From Anaerocolumna jejuensis DSM 15929 (lineage in GTDB: Bacteria > Bacillota > Clostridia > Lachnospirales > Lachnospiraceae), in the NCBI RefSeq assembly GCF_900142215.1, contig NZ_FRAC01000015.1:62001-126000 (forward strand): a stretch of DNA of 64,000 bases, written 5' to 3'. The notes beneath the pieces were generated by a model. The model had not been told where the DNA came from. It made no database searches and saw only the letters and a program-made list of their open reading frames with translations. Every line of letters begins with the position of its first letter. The stretch's first letter is position 1. Positions 26,315 to 36,177 of the stretch are shown one piece after another. The position numbers and the translations under genes were made by a program.

Positions 26315-28789
26315 TTATTTTTTTATCGCGATTACTGTCCAAGAAACCGGTTCTTCATCTATAGAACTTAATCCTATCGGTATTAAATAGTATAGAATAA
26401 AATTATTATCTGACAATTCTTTTTTTATAGTTTCTTCAGTCCAGAATACGTCATAGATATTATAATATCCCCAATTATCTCCATTCCTTTCCTTCATAGC
26501 GTAACGTATATTAGGAGCATCAAATACTAGCATTCCTTCATCATTAAGTGTGTTCCATATTTTATGATAAATGCTTTTTCGCTGTGCATAATCATAATGC
26601 CTAATATATCTAAAGGTTGTAATTACATCGAACTTATCTTCAATACTGTCTATAAAAAAATCACATATCTGAGTCTTTACATTATTGTGCCCGTATCTGT
26701 TCTTGACGATATTCAACATAGCCTGAGAACTATCAACTGCTGTGCAACTACCATATTTCAGATTTTCTTGTACAATTCTGCCGTCACCGCAAGCAATATC
26801 TAAAATTTTAATGTGTTCTTTCATATAACTTTCAAAAGCTATGTCAATTGATGTACGTTCAAAAGCATCGAAATAATTAAACGGAAATTGCAAGAATCTT
26901 TCTTCATTATATTTTTCTGCTATTTCTTCATTCTGGTAGTATTGTTTAATAGCATCATGTCCCTTCACCAAATATTTGCCTTTAATTTTCAGATAATCAT
27001 CCCATTGACGTAGTGTGACAAAGTTATCCGACACATAATTTTCTGCAATATCCTCTACTACTCCAATTACTTTATTTGAATTGAATAGTGTTCTTACTAA
27101 ATTGACACTAGCTTCATTTAAATAAAGCTGATAATTTGTGCGTAGGTTAAGTATGCCAGCAACCAGTGATTCTATTGTAGGTTCACACACCACTCCCATG
27201 CCATAGCTATTAAGAATTTCACTTATTCCTGAATTTTCTGTGCATATTACGGGTATTCCATTTATCAAGGCTTCTGCTGCTGATAGCGGGCACGCATGAT
27301 TATAATCGATTGTCTTATACGGTATTATAATACTGTCAATTTCCGTATAGAATTTAACCATATCATACTTTCCAATATAAATCTGACAGTTTGAAAGACT
27401 TGTTAGTATCGCAGGTACTGGTAGATTTACATTTCTCCAAAGTATTTTAAATTGAACCTCTGGAATTTTTTCTATAACTCGACTCAATAATCCTACTCCT
27501 CGATCTTCATATTGTTCTTCAGACATTGGTGAGGAAGCAAATCCAAGTGTAAAAACCTCATTTGTACGCTTTTTAAAATTTTTAACATCAATACGTTCCG
27601 TATTAATTATTGGGTATTGTAATAAAACGTCTCTAAACCCTTCTGACTCCATTATACCAAGTGCTCGCTTCGAACTTACAATATAATGGTGCACTCCAAA
27701 ATCATTTGCATGGCGAAGCTCCTCAATAGACTCATTATTTAATCCCTGAAAAGGATTTTGCGCTGTTAGTCGAACAAGCGTATGATATTTAAAAAAAACA
27801 GAATAATATTCAAATAGGATATGAGCAGCACTTGCACACAATATTAGTAAATTGGGCGATAGCGTTTCTATACAATCTGACAGCTTATTCTCCATAATAT
27901 ACATTATAGATTCATCATAATTACTCGGTGTTTTCTGTTTTTCAAGAGATATCAGTTTAACTTTATAGACACTTTCCTTTTTTAAAAGTTGGTATAAATC
28001 ATACGTTTCATTTCTAATCGCTTCCATACCATATTCCTGCCGAAAACTTTTAATTATGATTACAATTAATCCGCCATTTTTATTAGAATTACTGATAGTT
28101 TTCTCTATATAATTTCTATAATTTTCATTTATTTTATCTAGATTATCATTTTGTAAGAATTCTAAATTACTTGAATCTATTTCATTCATTTTATTTAGAT
28201 CCTGTTCTCTAGCTATTGAGATAATTTTTGTCTGCTTATCTTCTAGTTGCACTCTATATTCTGGCACAACATGTCTTTGATAATGCTCCATAGATAATCT
28301 TTGATGAAATACCGCTTCTTTCAATTGTTTATGCCTGTCATCATTCTCTTGTTTATATATAGCAAATTCTTCAGAGACTAGCTTTAGATTATTCTCTAAA
28401 TCTTGAAGAGCAATCATCTGTTCATTATTGTCATCATCCAAATTTCTGATCGATTTATTTGTTTCTTCGGATATTAATTTATTTGTTTCCAGTACTTCTA
28501 TAACTGACTTATTAAAACTATTTTGATGTTCTATTAAGGGTATAATAAACCACCCATAAGCTACTCTTAATACTTTTCGTAAAAGTCTTTTTAAAAAATA
28601 TTTTTTCCCATATAAATCCCAATAGAAACTAAATCGGGAGTATTCTTTTGAATTTTCTAATTTTTCATTTTGTATATTATACAGATTCTTCAAGTACAGG
28701 ATATGCTCTTCATTGGATAATTTAGTTTCTATACTTTTTGATATATCATCTTTCTTGATATTCGGATTGTGATTTTCTTTTGATTCCAT
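26315..28789 (-). CDS. GT4-methyltransferase fusion with N-terminal coiled coil
   Basis: An 824-residue protein in three parts. Residues ~1-220 form a basic/hydrophobic tag (AYGWFIIPLIEHQNSFNKSV) and coiled coil. Residues ~230-570 are a GT-B donor-type domain (VFTLGFASSPMSEEQY, then AAEALINGIPVICTENSG). Residues ~590-824 are a class I SAM methyltransferase, with the glycine-rich motif I ILDIACGDGRIV, the acidic VDSSQAMLNIV, and a later LNDEGMLVFDAPN. GGAG lies 6 nt upstream of ATG 28789. The protein probably adds a sugar and then O-methylates it, perhaps to cap the chain before export by the adjacent Wzm/Wzt pair. That capping role is known for other ABC-dependent O-antigens; here it is inference. 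Confidence 0.82.
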   Translation of the reverse strand: MESKENHNPNIKKDDISKSIETKLSNEEHILYLKNLYNIQNEKLENSKEYSRFSFYWDLYGKKYFLKRLLRKVLRVAYGWFIIPLIEHQNSFNKSVIEVLETNKLISEETNKSIRNLDDDNNEQMIALQDLENNLKLVSEEFAIYKQENDDRHKQLKEAVFHQRLSMEHYQRHVVPEYRVQLEDKQTKIISIAREQDLNKMNEIDSSNLEFLQNDNLDKINENYRNYIEKTISNSNKNGGLIVIIIKSFRQEYGMEAIRNETYDLYQLLKKESVYKVKLISLEKQKTPSNYDESIMYIMENKLSDCIETLSPNLLILCASAAHILFEYYSVFFKYHTLVRLTAQNPFQGLNNESIEELRHANDFGVHHYIVSSKRALGIMESEGFRDVLLQYPIINTERIDVKNFKKRTNEVFTLGFASSPMSEEQYEDRGVGLLSRVIEKIPEVQFKILWRNVNLPVPAILTSLSNCQIYIGKYDMVKFYTEIDSIIIPYKTIDYNHACPLSAAEALINGIPVICTENSGISEILNSYGMGVVCEPTIESLVAGILNLRTNYQLYLNEASVNLVRTLFNSNKVIGVVEDIAENYVSDNFVTLRQWDDYLKIKGKYLVKGHDAIKQYYQNEEIAEKYNEERFLQFPFNYFDAFERTSIDIAFESYMKEHIKILDIACGDGRIVQENLKYGSCTAVDSSQAMLNIVKNRYGHNNVKTQICDFFIDSIEDKFDVITTFRYIRHYDYAQRKSIYHKIWNTLNDEGMLVFDAPNIRYAMKERNGDNWGYYNIYDVFWTEETIKKELSDNNFILYYLIPIGLSSIDEEPVSWTVIAIKK

Positions 28790-28812
28790 CCCTACTCCTT
28801 TTTGTACATGTT

Positions 28813-30105
28813 TTATTCAAATTTCCATTCATGATCCAGATGAATAATACCTTCTTCATATATAGAGTTGTATATCGTAAATTTAATTGCATGACTTTTA
28901 TAATCATATGCGAACATATGCTGAGAACGTATTGCAATATCTAGTATATACTCACCAGCTATTAAGTTAAGTTTATCAATATACAGGTTAATAACTCCCT
29001 CTTTTTTTAAATCAACCTTTATCCTTTCATTTTGTGTGTTCGTCCCATAGCTTATAATATTATCATTACGATATAACTTAAGCCCTATGATAGGCTCATC
29101 CAAAAGTTCAGGTTTAGATGAATATTTAATTTGCAATATAACTTTTTCTCCTGTTTTAAAACGATTACCTGTCCTGCCATCTTCATGAACTAACTCCGCT
29201 TGTATAATAGAAGCTATTTTATCAAGGCTTGAATCTTGTGATGTATCGTTAGGTTGATTAAACGTATTAACTTCTGTTGTTTTATCAGTATCTTTCTGGG
29301 GAGTGCTTGTAGTATTATCATCTTGTATTTTTTCTTTTTTTGATACTGTTTTATCAAAATTCCTATTCTTTTCTCCCATATAATCCATATATTGATAAAC
29401 CACTTCAGATGGTACGTTATCCTTATATATCAAGCCTTCTTTAATCCAAATACAACGATCACATATTTGTTCAATTTGATTTAGAGAATGAGAGACTATT
29501 ACTATAGTTGTACCTTTTGCCTTTATCTCTCTTAGTTTATTTAAACACTTAGACTGAAAATTGGCATCGCCAACAGCTAAAATCTCATCTATCAGCAACA
29601 CTTCTGCATCCACATTGATAGCTACTGAAAATGCCAGTCTCATATACATACCTGAAGAATATGTTCTTACAGGATTGTCAAGATACTTACCTAATTCAGA
29701 AAATTCTATAATATCATTTATTCTATTATCAATTTCTTTTCTATTAAGTCCAAAAATAGAAGCATTTGTATATATATTTTCTCTTCCACTCATATCAGGA
29801 TGGAAACCTGCACCTAACTCTATTAAACTCGAAACCCTTCCCATAATTTCTATAGTACCTTCATCAGGATACATAATTCTTGTTAATAGCTTCAAAGTTG
29901 TACTTTTACCGCAACCATTATGTCCTATTAAACCTACAGCTTCCCCTTTTTTAATATTAATACTAATACCATTTAGCACCCAGCGTTCTTCATAATGATT
30001 ACGATTACGAAAAAGTATTCTTTCTTTTAAGCTTCTACCTTTATCATAATAAACTTTAAATTTCTTTTTCACATTTTTAACTTCAATTGAATTTTCACTA
30101 TTCAT
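28813..30105 (-). CDS. wzt: Polysaccharide ABC exporter, ATPase (Wzt-type)
   Basis: A 430-residue ATPase. The nucleotide-binding domain has Walker A GLIGHNGCGKSTTLK, signature RTYSSGMYMRLAF and Walker B VLLIDEILAVGDANF. The last ~150 residues are a separate beta-rich domain (after a Thr/Asp-rich linker) like the Wzt C-terminal carbohydrate-binding domain, which in known systems recognises the capped chain end. It starts 2 nt after the permease stop with a GAGG site. With the permease it should export an undecaprenyl-linked glycan. The carbohydrate-binding C-terminus fits a need to recognise the product of the neighbouring GT-methyltransferase. Confidence 0.92.
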   Translation of the reverse strand: MNSENSIEVKNVKKKFKVYYDKGRSLKERILFRNRNHYEERWVLNGISINIKKGEAVGLIGHNGCGKSTTLKLLTRIMYPDEGTIEIMGRVSSLIELGAGFHPDMSGRENIYTNASIFGLNRKEIDNRINDIIEFSELGKYLDNPVRTYSSGMYMRLAFSVAINVDAEVLLIDEILAVGDANFQSKCLNKLREIKAKGTTIVIVSHSLNQIEQICDRCIWIKEGLIYKDNVPSEVVYQYMDYMGEKNRNFDKTVSKKEKIQDDNTTSTPQKDTDKTTEVNTFNQPNDTSQDSSLDKIASIIQAELVHEDGRTGNRFKTGEKVILQIKYSSKPELLDEPIIGLKLYRNDNIISYGTNTQNERIKVDLKKEGVINLYIDKLNLIAGEYILDIAIRSQHMFAYDYKSHAIKFTIYNSIYEEGIIHLDHEWKFE

Positions 30106-30107
30106 TA

Positions 30108-30884
30108 TTACAATTCCTCTGCGAAATGTCTTTTTAATTTGTTAAATACACAACATCCAAAAAACAAAATACCTATTCCCAATAATAATGCATGTCCTAA
30201 TGTTTCAATCTCTGGTACTCTTTTATAATATAAAATATCCCTGTATGCTATTACTAAAGGAGTCATGGGATTTAAATTAAAAATGGGCATTATATTTTTA
30301 GGTACTTGATCAACACTATACATAATTGGAGTTAAATACATCCATATCATACCAGCTATCCCTAATATATACTCTAAATCCCTAAAATAAACTGTTAATG
30401 CAGAGACTAACATTGTTATGCCAAGAGCTAAAATCATTTCTACAATCATTATTAACGGAAGATATAATACTGCTTCTAAATTAATACCCGTACCTGACAT
30501 AATTATTACCAAAAAGATAATTAAAAAAGTTAGTAGCATATTAATAAATTGGCTTATGACATAAGATAGTGGAAGCACTTCTCTAGGAAAATAAATTTTT
30601 TTCACCATATCCTGCTGTGCCATAATACAACTTGCGCCACCAGTTAAACATGTACTAAAAAAAAGCCATGGTACTAACGCAACAAACAAAAAAAGATAAA
30701 ACTTATCAATACCTGTCTTCATAATGACTGAAAATACTATTGTATATACTACCAATTGTAGCAATGGATTTATAAAAGTCCAGAGAAATCCTAAAGCTGA
30801 ACCTTTATATCTACCTCTTAAATCTCTTTTTACCAAGCTGTATATCATTTGCCTATAGGCATATAATTCTGTTAATGTATTCAT
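30108..30884 (-). CDS. wzm: Polysaccharide ABC exporter, permease (Wzm-type)
   Basis: A 258-residue ABC-2 permease with six hydrophobic helices. The typical N-terminal elements LVKRDLRGRYKGSALGFLW and PLLQLVVYTIVF and the MVKKIYFPREVLPLSYV segment are present. It pairs with the ATPase immediately downstream. AGGTG precedes the ATG by a few bases. It should move the lipid-linked polymer across the membrane. Confidence 0.93.
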   Translation of the reverse strand: MNTLTELYAYRQMIYSLVKRDLRGRYKGSALGFLWTFINPLLQLVVYTIVFSVIMKTGIDKFYLFLFVALVPWLFFSTCLTGGASCIMAQQDMVKKIYFPREVLPLSYVISQFINMLLTFLIIFLVIIMSGTGINLEAVLYLPLIMIVEMILALGITMLVSALTVYFRDLEYILGIAGMIWMYLTPIMYSVDQVPKNIMPIFNLNPMTPLVIAYRDILYYKRVPEIETLGHALLLGIGILFFGCCVFNKLKRHFAEEL

Positions 30885-30891
30885 AATTCAC

Positions 30892-32055
30892 CTAACTTTT
30901 CCCCTCGTCCCAGACAAGTTTATTATATATTTTCATTAATTTATTGACAGCGGAACTCCACGTAAATTCCTTTGCTCTACTGATTCCCTTCTTGCTTAAT
31001 TCTTTCCGTAGATTATCATTTCCCAATAATGTTTGTAGTGCATCACAGATATCTTCTACTTGATATGGGTCTATATAATACCCGGCATCACCTATTACCT
31101 CTGGCATTGAAGCTTGATTTGAAACTACTACTGGTGTTCCACATGCCATAGCTTCTAATGGTGGAATGCCAAAGCCCTCATATATAGATGGGAAAACAAA
31201 GAGTAAAGAACCCTTTAAAAGTTTTGGTGCTTCTGCTGCTTCTATATACCCTGTAAATATAATTTTTTCCTGTAAATTATAAAATTCCACCAAGCTTAAT
31301 ATTTTATCATACATCCAGCCTTTTTTTCCAGCTAGCACTAATAAAGGTGCATCATGTAATCGTTCAATTAATAATGCATATGCTTTTATTAGCCTTTCAA
31401 TATTTTTCCTAGGTTCCAATGTACCTAAATACAATAAATAGTCCCCTGTAATGCCATATTTTCTCTTTACAGTTTGAACCTCAGTCTCTGTATAGTTTAC
31501 ATGGTAAATCGATGTGTCGACTCCACATGGCATAATAGATACCTTATTTTCTTCAACTTGCATATATTTGATGATTTCATTTTTACTAAATTCAGAAATA
31601 GTAATTATATGATCCGCTCTTTTACATGCTACGGATAAATTATAATCTAGCATTTTTTTATTTTTTTGATCGATAGTTTCCGGAAATGCTCTATAAACCA
31701 TATCATAAATAAAAGTAACCGCCTTTCCATTCACTCCTGGTGGAACATCATAATTAAAAAATTGTGTTATCTGTGCTTTATTACCAAATAACCTTGAATA
31801 AGGTATTGGTATCACATTCCAGGCCCTTTTATATAAATAATTTGGTAGATATACACATTTTTTTAGTTTATACCCTAAATCAATATATTCTTCTACTATT
31901 TTTTTCTTTTCTCGGGCTTTATGGAAAGTGTAATAATTCAAGTAATATTCATTATTAAATTCCTTAATTATATTTTTAAGAATATGCTCAGAGGTCCAGC
32001 CTATCCCTGTTTTCTGTTTCTCAAATATAAGTTGTGCATCAAATGCTATTCTCAT
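30892..32055 (-). CDS. Glycosyltransferase family 4 (mannosyltransferase-like)
   Basis: A 387-residue GT-B enzyme. The N-terminus RIAFDAQLIFEKQKTGIGW resembles WbaZ/WbdB mannosyltransferases. The donor domain has LLYLGTLEPRKNIERLI, then LVLAGKKGWMYDKIL and FPSIYEGFGIPPLEAMACG. GDP-mannose from the manC operon is a plausible donor. I use ATG 32055, with AGGATGG 9-15 nt upstream; an ATG four codons earlier has almost no spacing to that site. It is 7 bp upstream of wzm. Confidence 0.88.
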   Translation of the reverse strand: MRIAFDAQLIFEKQKTGIGWTSEHILKNIIKEFNNEYYLNYYTFHKAREKKKIVEEYIDLGYKLKKCVYLPNYLYKRAWNVIPIPYSRLFGNKAQITQFFNYDVPPGVNGKAVTFIYDMVYRAFPETIDQKNKKMLDYNLSVACKRADHIITISEFSKNEIIKYMQVEENKVSIMPCGVDTSIYHVNYTETEVQTVKRKYGITGDYLLYLGTLEPRKNIERLIKAYALLIERLHDAPLLVLAGKKGWMYDKILSLVEFYNLQEKIIFTGYIEAAEAPKLLKGSLLFVFPSIYEGFGIPPLEAMACGTPVVVSNQASMPEVIGDAGYYIDPYQVEDICDALQTLLGNDNLRKELSKKGISRAKEFTWSSAVNKLMKIYNKLVWDEGKS

Positions 32056-32076
32056 GGAATCTACCATCCTGATTAT

Positions 32077-33342
32077 CTATTGTAATAATATAGTCTGTAT
32101 TCTTTCTTCAATCTTTTCAACAGCTTGCTTCGCACCTAAAATTACTGCTATATGCTCTTGCGCTGCTTGCTTTATCATATGATAATATTCCTCCTGTTCA
32201 AATAATTTTAACATAAATTTTGAAGCTTCCTTCAAATCAGGATTAGCCCATCGATAGCCAGCTTTATAAATTCCACAGTCCTTTTCTATGGTAACCAGAC
32301 TGTAATCCACGAGGCAAGAGTTTTCTTCAGTCATAAATTCCGTATTTGAGGACCAGTTAGTTGCTATTGTAGGCGTTCCTAATAGCATTGCTTCTGCTAA
32401 TACCAGTCCAAAGCCTTCTGCTCTATGTAATGAAATCAAGACATCTGCGCATTTTATCAGACTATTTACCTGGATCTTTTGCATGATATCTGTTATAAAA
32501 TATACATTCTTATATTCTTTTGTCTTATCCTTAATGATATCTAAATCCATTTTTTGCATATTATTGATTTTAATAATCAACCCAACATTCTCATTTTCTA
32601 CTGGATATGCTATTTTATATGCTTCTATCGCACCTAAAGGATTTTTACGTTCAATGGTGCTCCCGCTATCATACATAATCAAATATAAAAATTTTTCTTC
32701 TGGCAACTTAAAATATTCTCTATTATATTTTTCTTCAGTTGGTACTGTAATATAATAAGGTATTGTTATAACAGGTTTATCTGTCTTCTTCCTAATACTA
32801 TTGCTGGCAAATTCTGAAGGAGTCCATATTTCATCCAAATAAGGTAAGCAGCTTGTCCATTCATCAGGGAATTCTTCCAATTCCCATAACCAAAAAGCAA
32901 TATTATAGCGGAAGTCCCATGTACATTTATCTAATTGCAGATATGCCAGTCCCAATTCATAAGGATTAATATGTATTATATTAATATTATACTTAGCTTC
33001 TGCTGCCAGTTTATTATCCCATGTATGGTCATTCATATGAAGAGCACTTACTTGCACATAATTAAGTACTATAAAATCAATATTTGAAGCTTCTAATTCG
33101 TTTGCAAGAAGCCGACAGCTTTGCCCTAATCCAATTTCTGCCCTTATATTTCCTATAAGATTAATACCGTCCACATACTTTTCTTTATTAAATGGTTCAA
33201 TCTGTAACCTATCTATTCGCTTATAGCTACTATCTATAATCAGTTGTTTAACCTTTCTAAGAAATGCAATTGGTAATATTCGTATTAAAAAAGGTTTTAA
33301 CTTATCTGATAATTTTAATAACACTTTTGATAAATTAACCAT
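32077..33342 (-). CDS. Glycosyltransferase family 4
   Basis: A 421-residue GT-B enzyme. A basic N-terminal tag precedes GINLIGNIRAEIGLGQSCR. The donor part includes YDSGSTIERKNPLGAIEAY, then ISLHRAEGFGLVLAEAMLLG and VDYSLVTIE, a pattern common to bacterial rhamnosyl/mannosyl GT4 enzymes. Its start shares one nucleotide with the stop of the upstream GT (TAATG). No damage seen. Confidence 0.87.
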   Translation of the reverse strand: MVNLSKVLLKLSDKLKPFLIRILPIAFLRKVKQLIIDSSYKRIDRLQIEPFNKEKYVDGINLIGNIRAEIGLGQSCRLLANELEASNIDFIVLNYVQVSALHMNDHTWDNKLAAEAKYNINIIHINPYELGLAYLQLDKCTWDFRYNIAFWLWELEEFPDEWTSCLPYLDEIWTPSEFASNSIRKKTDKPVITIPYYITVPTEEKYNREYFKLPEEKFLYLIMYDSGSTIERKNPLGAIEAYKIAYPVENENVGLIIKINNMQKMDLDIIKDKTKEYKNVYFITDIMQKIQVNSLIKCADVLISLHRAEGFGLVLAEAMLLGTPTIATNWSSNTEFMTEENSCLVDYSLVTIEKDCGIYKAGYRWANPDLKEASKFMLKLFEQEEYYHMIKQAAQEHIAVILGAKQAVEKIEERIQTILLQ

Positions 33343-34526
33343 TATTTATCCTTTTCTTCATCTATTAGATATTTAGTTAAAGCTGATTTTATATTATCAT
33401 ATCCAAAATACTTACACACATAATTTCTTGCATTAACTCCTATTTCCAATAGTTCTTCCCTTTTTTCTATGCTAATCCAACATTCTAATTTTTGTATAAA
33501 ATCGTCTGTGTCTTCTGCTATAATTATTTCATCCCCAGACAAATGTGTGAGGCCATAAGCTCCTTGCCTTGTTGTAATCACCGCTTTCCCCAGATACATC
33601 GATTCAATAATTTTATTTTGTAATCCCGAGCCACTTATCATTGGTGCCACCACCAGAGTAGCTTCTTGTAAAATTATGGCTGGATTTTCAACAAATCCCA
33701 ACACTTCTATTCCATCCACTTTATTTAATTCCTTAATTTCATTAGTTGGTTCACCACCAATAATTCGAAACCTAATATCTGATACTTTATCCCTGACTGC
33801 TGGAAAAATCTCATTAGCAAAATATAATACGGCATTAATATTAGGTTCATAACGCATTAATCCCATGAATACAATAGAACAACCTCTTATTTCTACCGAA
33901 GGATCATATCCTATATCTCTTACATAATTAGGTATGACCTTTATAAGATTATCCACACCCATTTCCTTAACATAGTTCTTATCATATTCTGATATAAGAA
34001 TTGCTTTGGTAAAACTTTTATATATTTGCTTTTCATACTTACTCAAACGTCTATATTCCAAATTATACAGAATATGTTTGAAACCCTTGGACAATATTAG
34101 TTTGTTAAAATAATTTAATGACACTGCATCAACACCATCTATTATTCTGATTAAATTATTGTATTTCATTACATAGGATGCCGTTCTAATATGTATACAA
34201 AATATATAATCATAATTTCCAATATTCTTATCTATCCATTTTTGCATCTTTTTACTATAAAAATATCCACTTTGAAATGGCATTGATAAAAATAAATAAC
34301 TATAAATTGCATTGATAAAATGCTCTGCTTTACTAATTGGAAATCTGACTACTTTATTGCAATACTTATCTAACTCATTAAATTCTTTTCCCATATCATC
34401 AATATAAGCCAAATCAATAACAAAGCTATCTGATAAAATTTTCAAATCTTGAAATATCCTTATCTTATCTCCACTAACAACAGGGAGAGGTGCTCGATAA
34501 CTTAACAATAATACCTTTTTCATCAT
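33342..34526 (-). CDS. Glycosyltransferase family 4
   Basis: A 394-residue GT-B enzyme. N-terminal KVLLLSYRAPLPVVSGDKIR; donor part FMGLMRYEPNINAVLYFANE, then RIIGGEPTNEI and VVAPMISGSGLQNKIIESM. The last block is a variant of the usual E-x7-E region, as in PEP-CTERM/Stp-type transferases. AAGGAAAT lies ~10 nt upstream of the two tandem ATGs. Translation couples to the next GT by a 1-nt overlap. Confidence 0.86.
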   Translation of the reverse strand: MMKKVLLLSYRAPLPVVSGDKIRIFQDLKILSDSFVIDLAYIDDMGKEFNELDKYCNKVVRFPISKAEHFINAIYSYLFLSMPFQSGYFYSKKMQKWIDKNIGNYDYIFCIHIRTASYVMKYNNLIRIIDGVDAVSLNYFNKLILSKGFKHILYNLEYRRLSKYEKQIYKSFTKAILISEYDKNYVKEMGVDNLIKVIPNYVRDIGYDPSVEIRGCSIVFMGLMRYEPNINAVLYFANEIFPAVRDKVSDIRFRIIGGEPTNEIKELNKVDGIEVLGFVENPAIILQEATLVVAPMISGSGLQNKIIESMYLGKAVITTRQGAYGLTHLSGDEIIIAEDTDDFIQKLECWISIEKREELLEIGVNARNYVCKYFGYDNIKSALTKYLIDEEKDK

Positions 34527-34598
34527 GGTATAATTTCCTTATCACTAATAATTTAACCATTACTTTTCTAATCACTTAGATAACTATAAAAGTCAATA

Positions 34599-35393
34599 TT
34601 ATATCAATATATCAATATCATAATAAAGATCACCAAACATTTTATTAATAATTCCAACCCTTTTTTCTAGATACCTAATGAAACCGTTAAAAATCATTGT
34701 AAGATAAGTTTTTTTTCCCATTCTTTTTCTTATATCTATGATTTGTGCACAAGTATCTCCATATTCTTTATCTTGAGGATAAAAAAGGCCCTCTTTTGCA
34801 TGCAATATTATATCTAGCAAATAATAATTTAATTTATCAACGTGAATCTTACTTCTTTTGTTATGATAGTTTGGGAATACAGGCGTAAATGCCGCAAGCT
34901 TACTAAGCCTTTGATAATTACCTTTACATCCTTCTCCATATACCATAGGTGAACGGATAATGGCAATTTTAAAGTCTATATTTTTGAATTTTTGGATGTC
35001 GTCTTCAGCATACAATTTTGATCTTCCATATAATGATAAAGGCTTAGGAATAGTATCCTTGGTAATACATCCATTAATATCACCATATACTGCGACTGTA
35101 CTCATGAATATAAACTGCTTGACATGGTTATCTTTCGCTTTACTGGCAATTGATACAGGTAAATTATGATTAATTTTTTCGTAGAGATCTTTCATTTTTT
35201 TATTTTCTTTTCTATGTACAATCGCAGATAAATGCAGCACCGTATCATATAAAGAAAAATCCACCTTCTCCCATGATCCATCTGCTGCACTTACCATATC
35301 TATCTCTATCAATTTTTCATTAAGTGAACCTACATATTCATAAAATTTCTTCCCTATGTAACTATTAGCTCCAATTACCAGTACTCTCTTCAT
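34599..35393 (-). CDS. NAD-dependent sugar epimerase/dehydratase
   Basis: A 264-residue SDR protein. Rossmann motif VLVIGANSYIGKKFYEYV at the N-terminus; active-site Ser-Thr region MSTVAVYGD and SLYGRSKLYAED (Tyr-x-x-x-Lys), then RSPMVYGEGCKGNY. It resembles nucleotide-sugar 4-epimerases that travel with WbaP-type initiating transferases and likely makes their substrate. The C-terminal end (FGDLYYDIDILI) is followed by AT-rich DNA, so a few residues may have been lost. The start lies inside the end of the sugar-phosphate transferase gene (29-nt overlap). Confidence 0.85.
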   Translation of the reverse strand: MKRVLVIGANSYIGKKFYEYVGSLNEKLIEIDMVSAADGSWEKVDFSLYDTVLHLSAIVHRKENKKMKDLYEKINHNLPVSIASKAKDNHVKQFIFMSTVAVYGDINGCITKDTIPKPLSLYGRSKLYAEDDIQKFKNIDFKIAIIRSPMVYGEGCKGNYQRLSKLAAFTPVFPNYHNKRSKIHVDKLNYYLLDIILHAKEGLFYPQDKEYGDTCAQIIDIRKRMGKKTYLTMIFNGFIRYLEKRVGIINKMFGDLYYDIDILI

Positions 35394-35994
35394 AAAATTT
35401 CTTTACCTCACAAGTTCCTTCTCTGACGCCTTTATGCTTAAATACACAATAAAACGTTTTAAAGATACAGGATAAGTCAAATAGAAAACTCATCTTATTA
35501 ATGTATTCACCGTCATATTCAGCTTTTATTGGTATCGGAAGCTCATCACGCCCATTAACCTGTGCCAAGCCAGTTAGCCCTGGTCTTATGGAATTAGCCC
35601 TATATTTATCCCTTTCTTCTATCAAATCATACTGATTCCAAAGTGCCGGCCTCGGACCTACAAATGACATGTCCCCTTTTAAGATATTTATTAACTGCGG
35701 CAATTCATCCAGGCTGCTTTTTCTAAGGAATTTACCAATTCCAGTTATGTATAGTTCCGGATTCTGTAATAAATGTGTTGGCACATCACCAGGAGTTGAT
35801 GACTTCATAGTCCGAAATTTTAATATGTAGAACTCTTTTTTATTCCTTCCAATTCTTTTCTGCTTATATAATACAGGCCCTTTTGATGTTAATTTTACTA
35901 AAAGTGCTATCATAAGTAGAAGCCACGAAAATAACACAGTGGTAACAAATGCACCTACAAAATCTATAATCCGTTTAAAATACTTAATATACAT
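35365..35994 (-). CDS. Initiating sugar-phosphate transferase (bacterial sugar transferase)
   Basis: A 209-residue monotopic enzyme of the small PglC/WbaP-core type. One N-terminal membrane segment (~residues 12-35) is followed by GPVLYKQKRIGRNKKEFYI, FRTMKS, SLDELPQLINILKGDMSFVGPRP and RPGLTGLAQVNGRDELP. It transfers a sugar-1-phosphate to undecaprenyl phosphate and so starts repeat-unit assembly. It is the first gene of the long minus-strand operon, and its 3' end overlaps the epimerase start. A consensus promoter lies just upstream. Length is typical of the short form lacking the CoA-binding-like N-terminus. Confidence 0.93.
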   Translation of the reverse strand: MYIKYFKRIIDFVGAFVTTVLFSWLLLMIALLVKLTSKGPVLYKQKRIGRNKKEFYILKFRTMKSSTPGDVPTHLLQNPELYITGIGKFLRKSSLDELPQLINILKGDMSFVGPRPALWNQYDLIEERDKYRANSIRPGLTGLAQVNGRDELPIPIKAEYDGEYINKMSFLFDLSCIFKTFYCVFKHKGVREGTCEVKKFYEESTGNWS

Positions 35995-36027
35995 AGGCCG
36001 TACTTACCATCCTTTTATAATAACTCA

Positions 36028-36056
36028 ATTATAATTAATACCCCCAGAAATTACAA
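36028..36056 (-). promoter_or_regulatory. Promoter of the main polysaccharide operon
   Basis: On the minus strand, -35 TTGTAA (36056-36051) and -10 TATAAT (36033-36028) are 17 bp apart. The -10 is preceded by an AT-rich run. Transcription would start near 36021, about 27 nt before the sugar-phosphate transferase ATG. Confidence 0.7.
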
Positions 36057-36177
36057 GCATTTTTGACTAATCTTTACTAAATGACTTAATATCTTAAGAA
36101 ACTCTATATACTCTTGTAAATAATTAGTTCAAGTATTAAAATAGATACCATATTACATAACAAATAAGGAGTTTATA

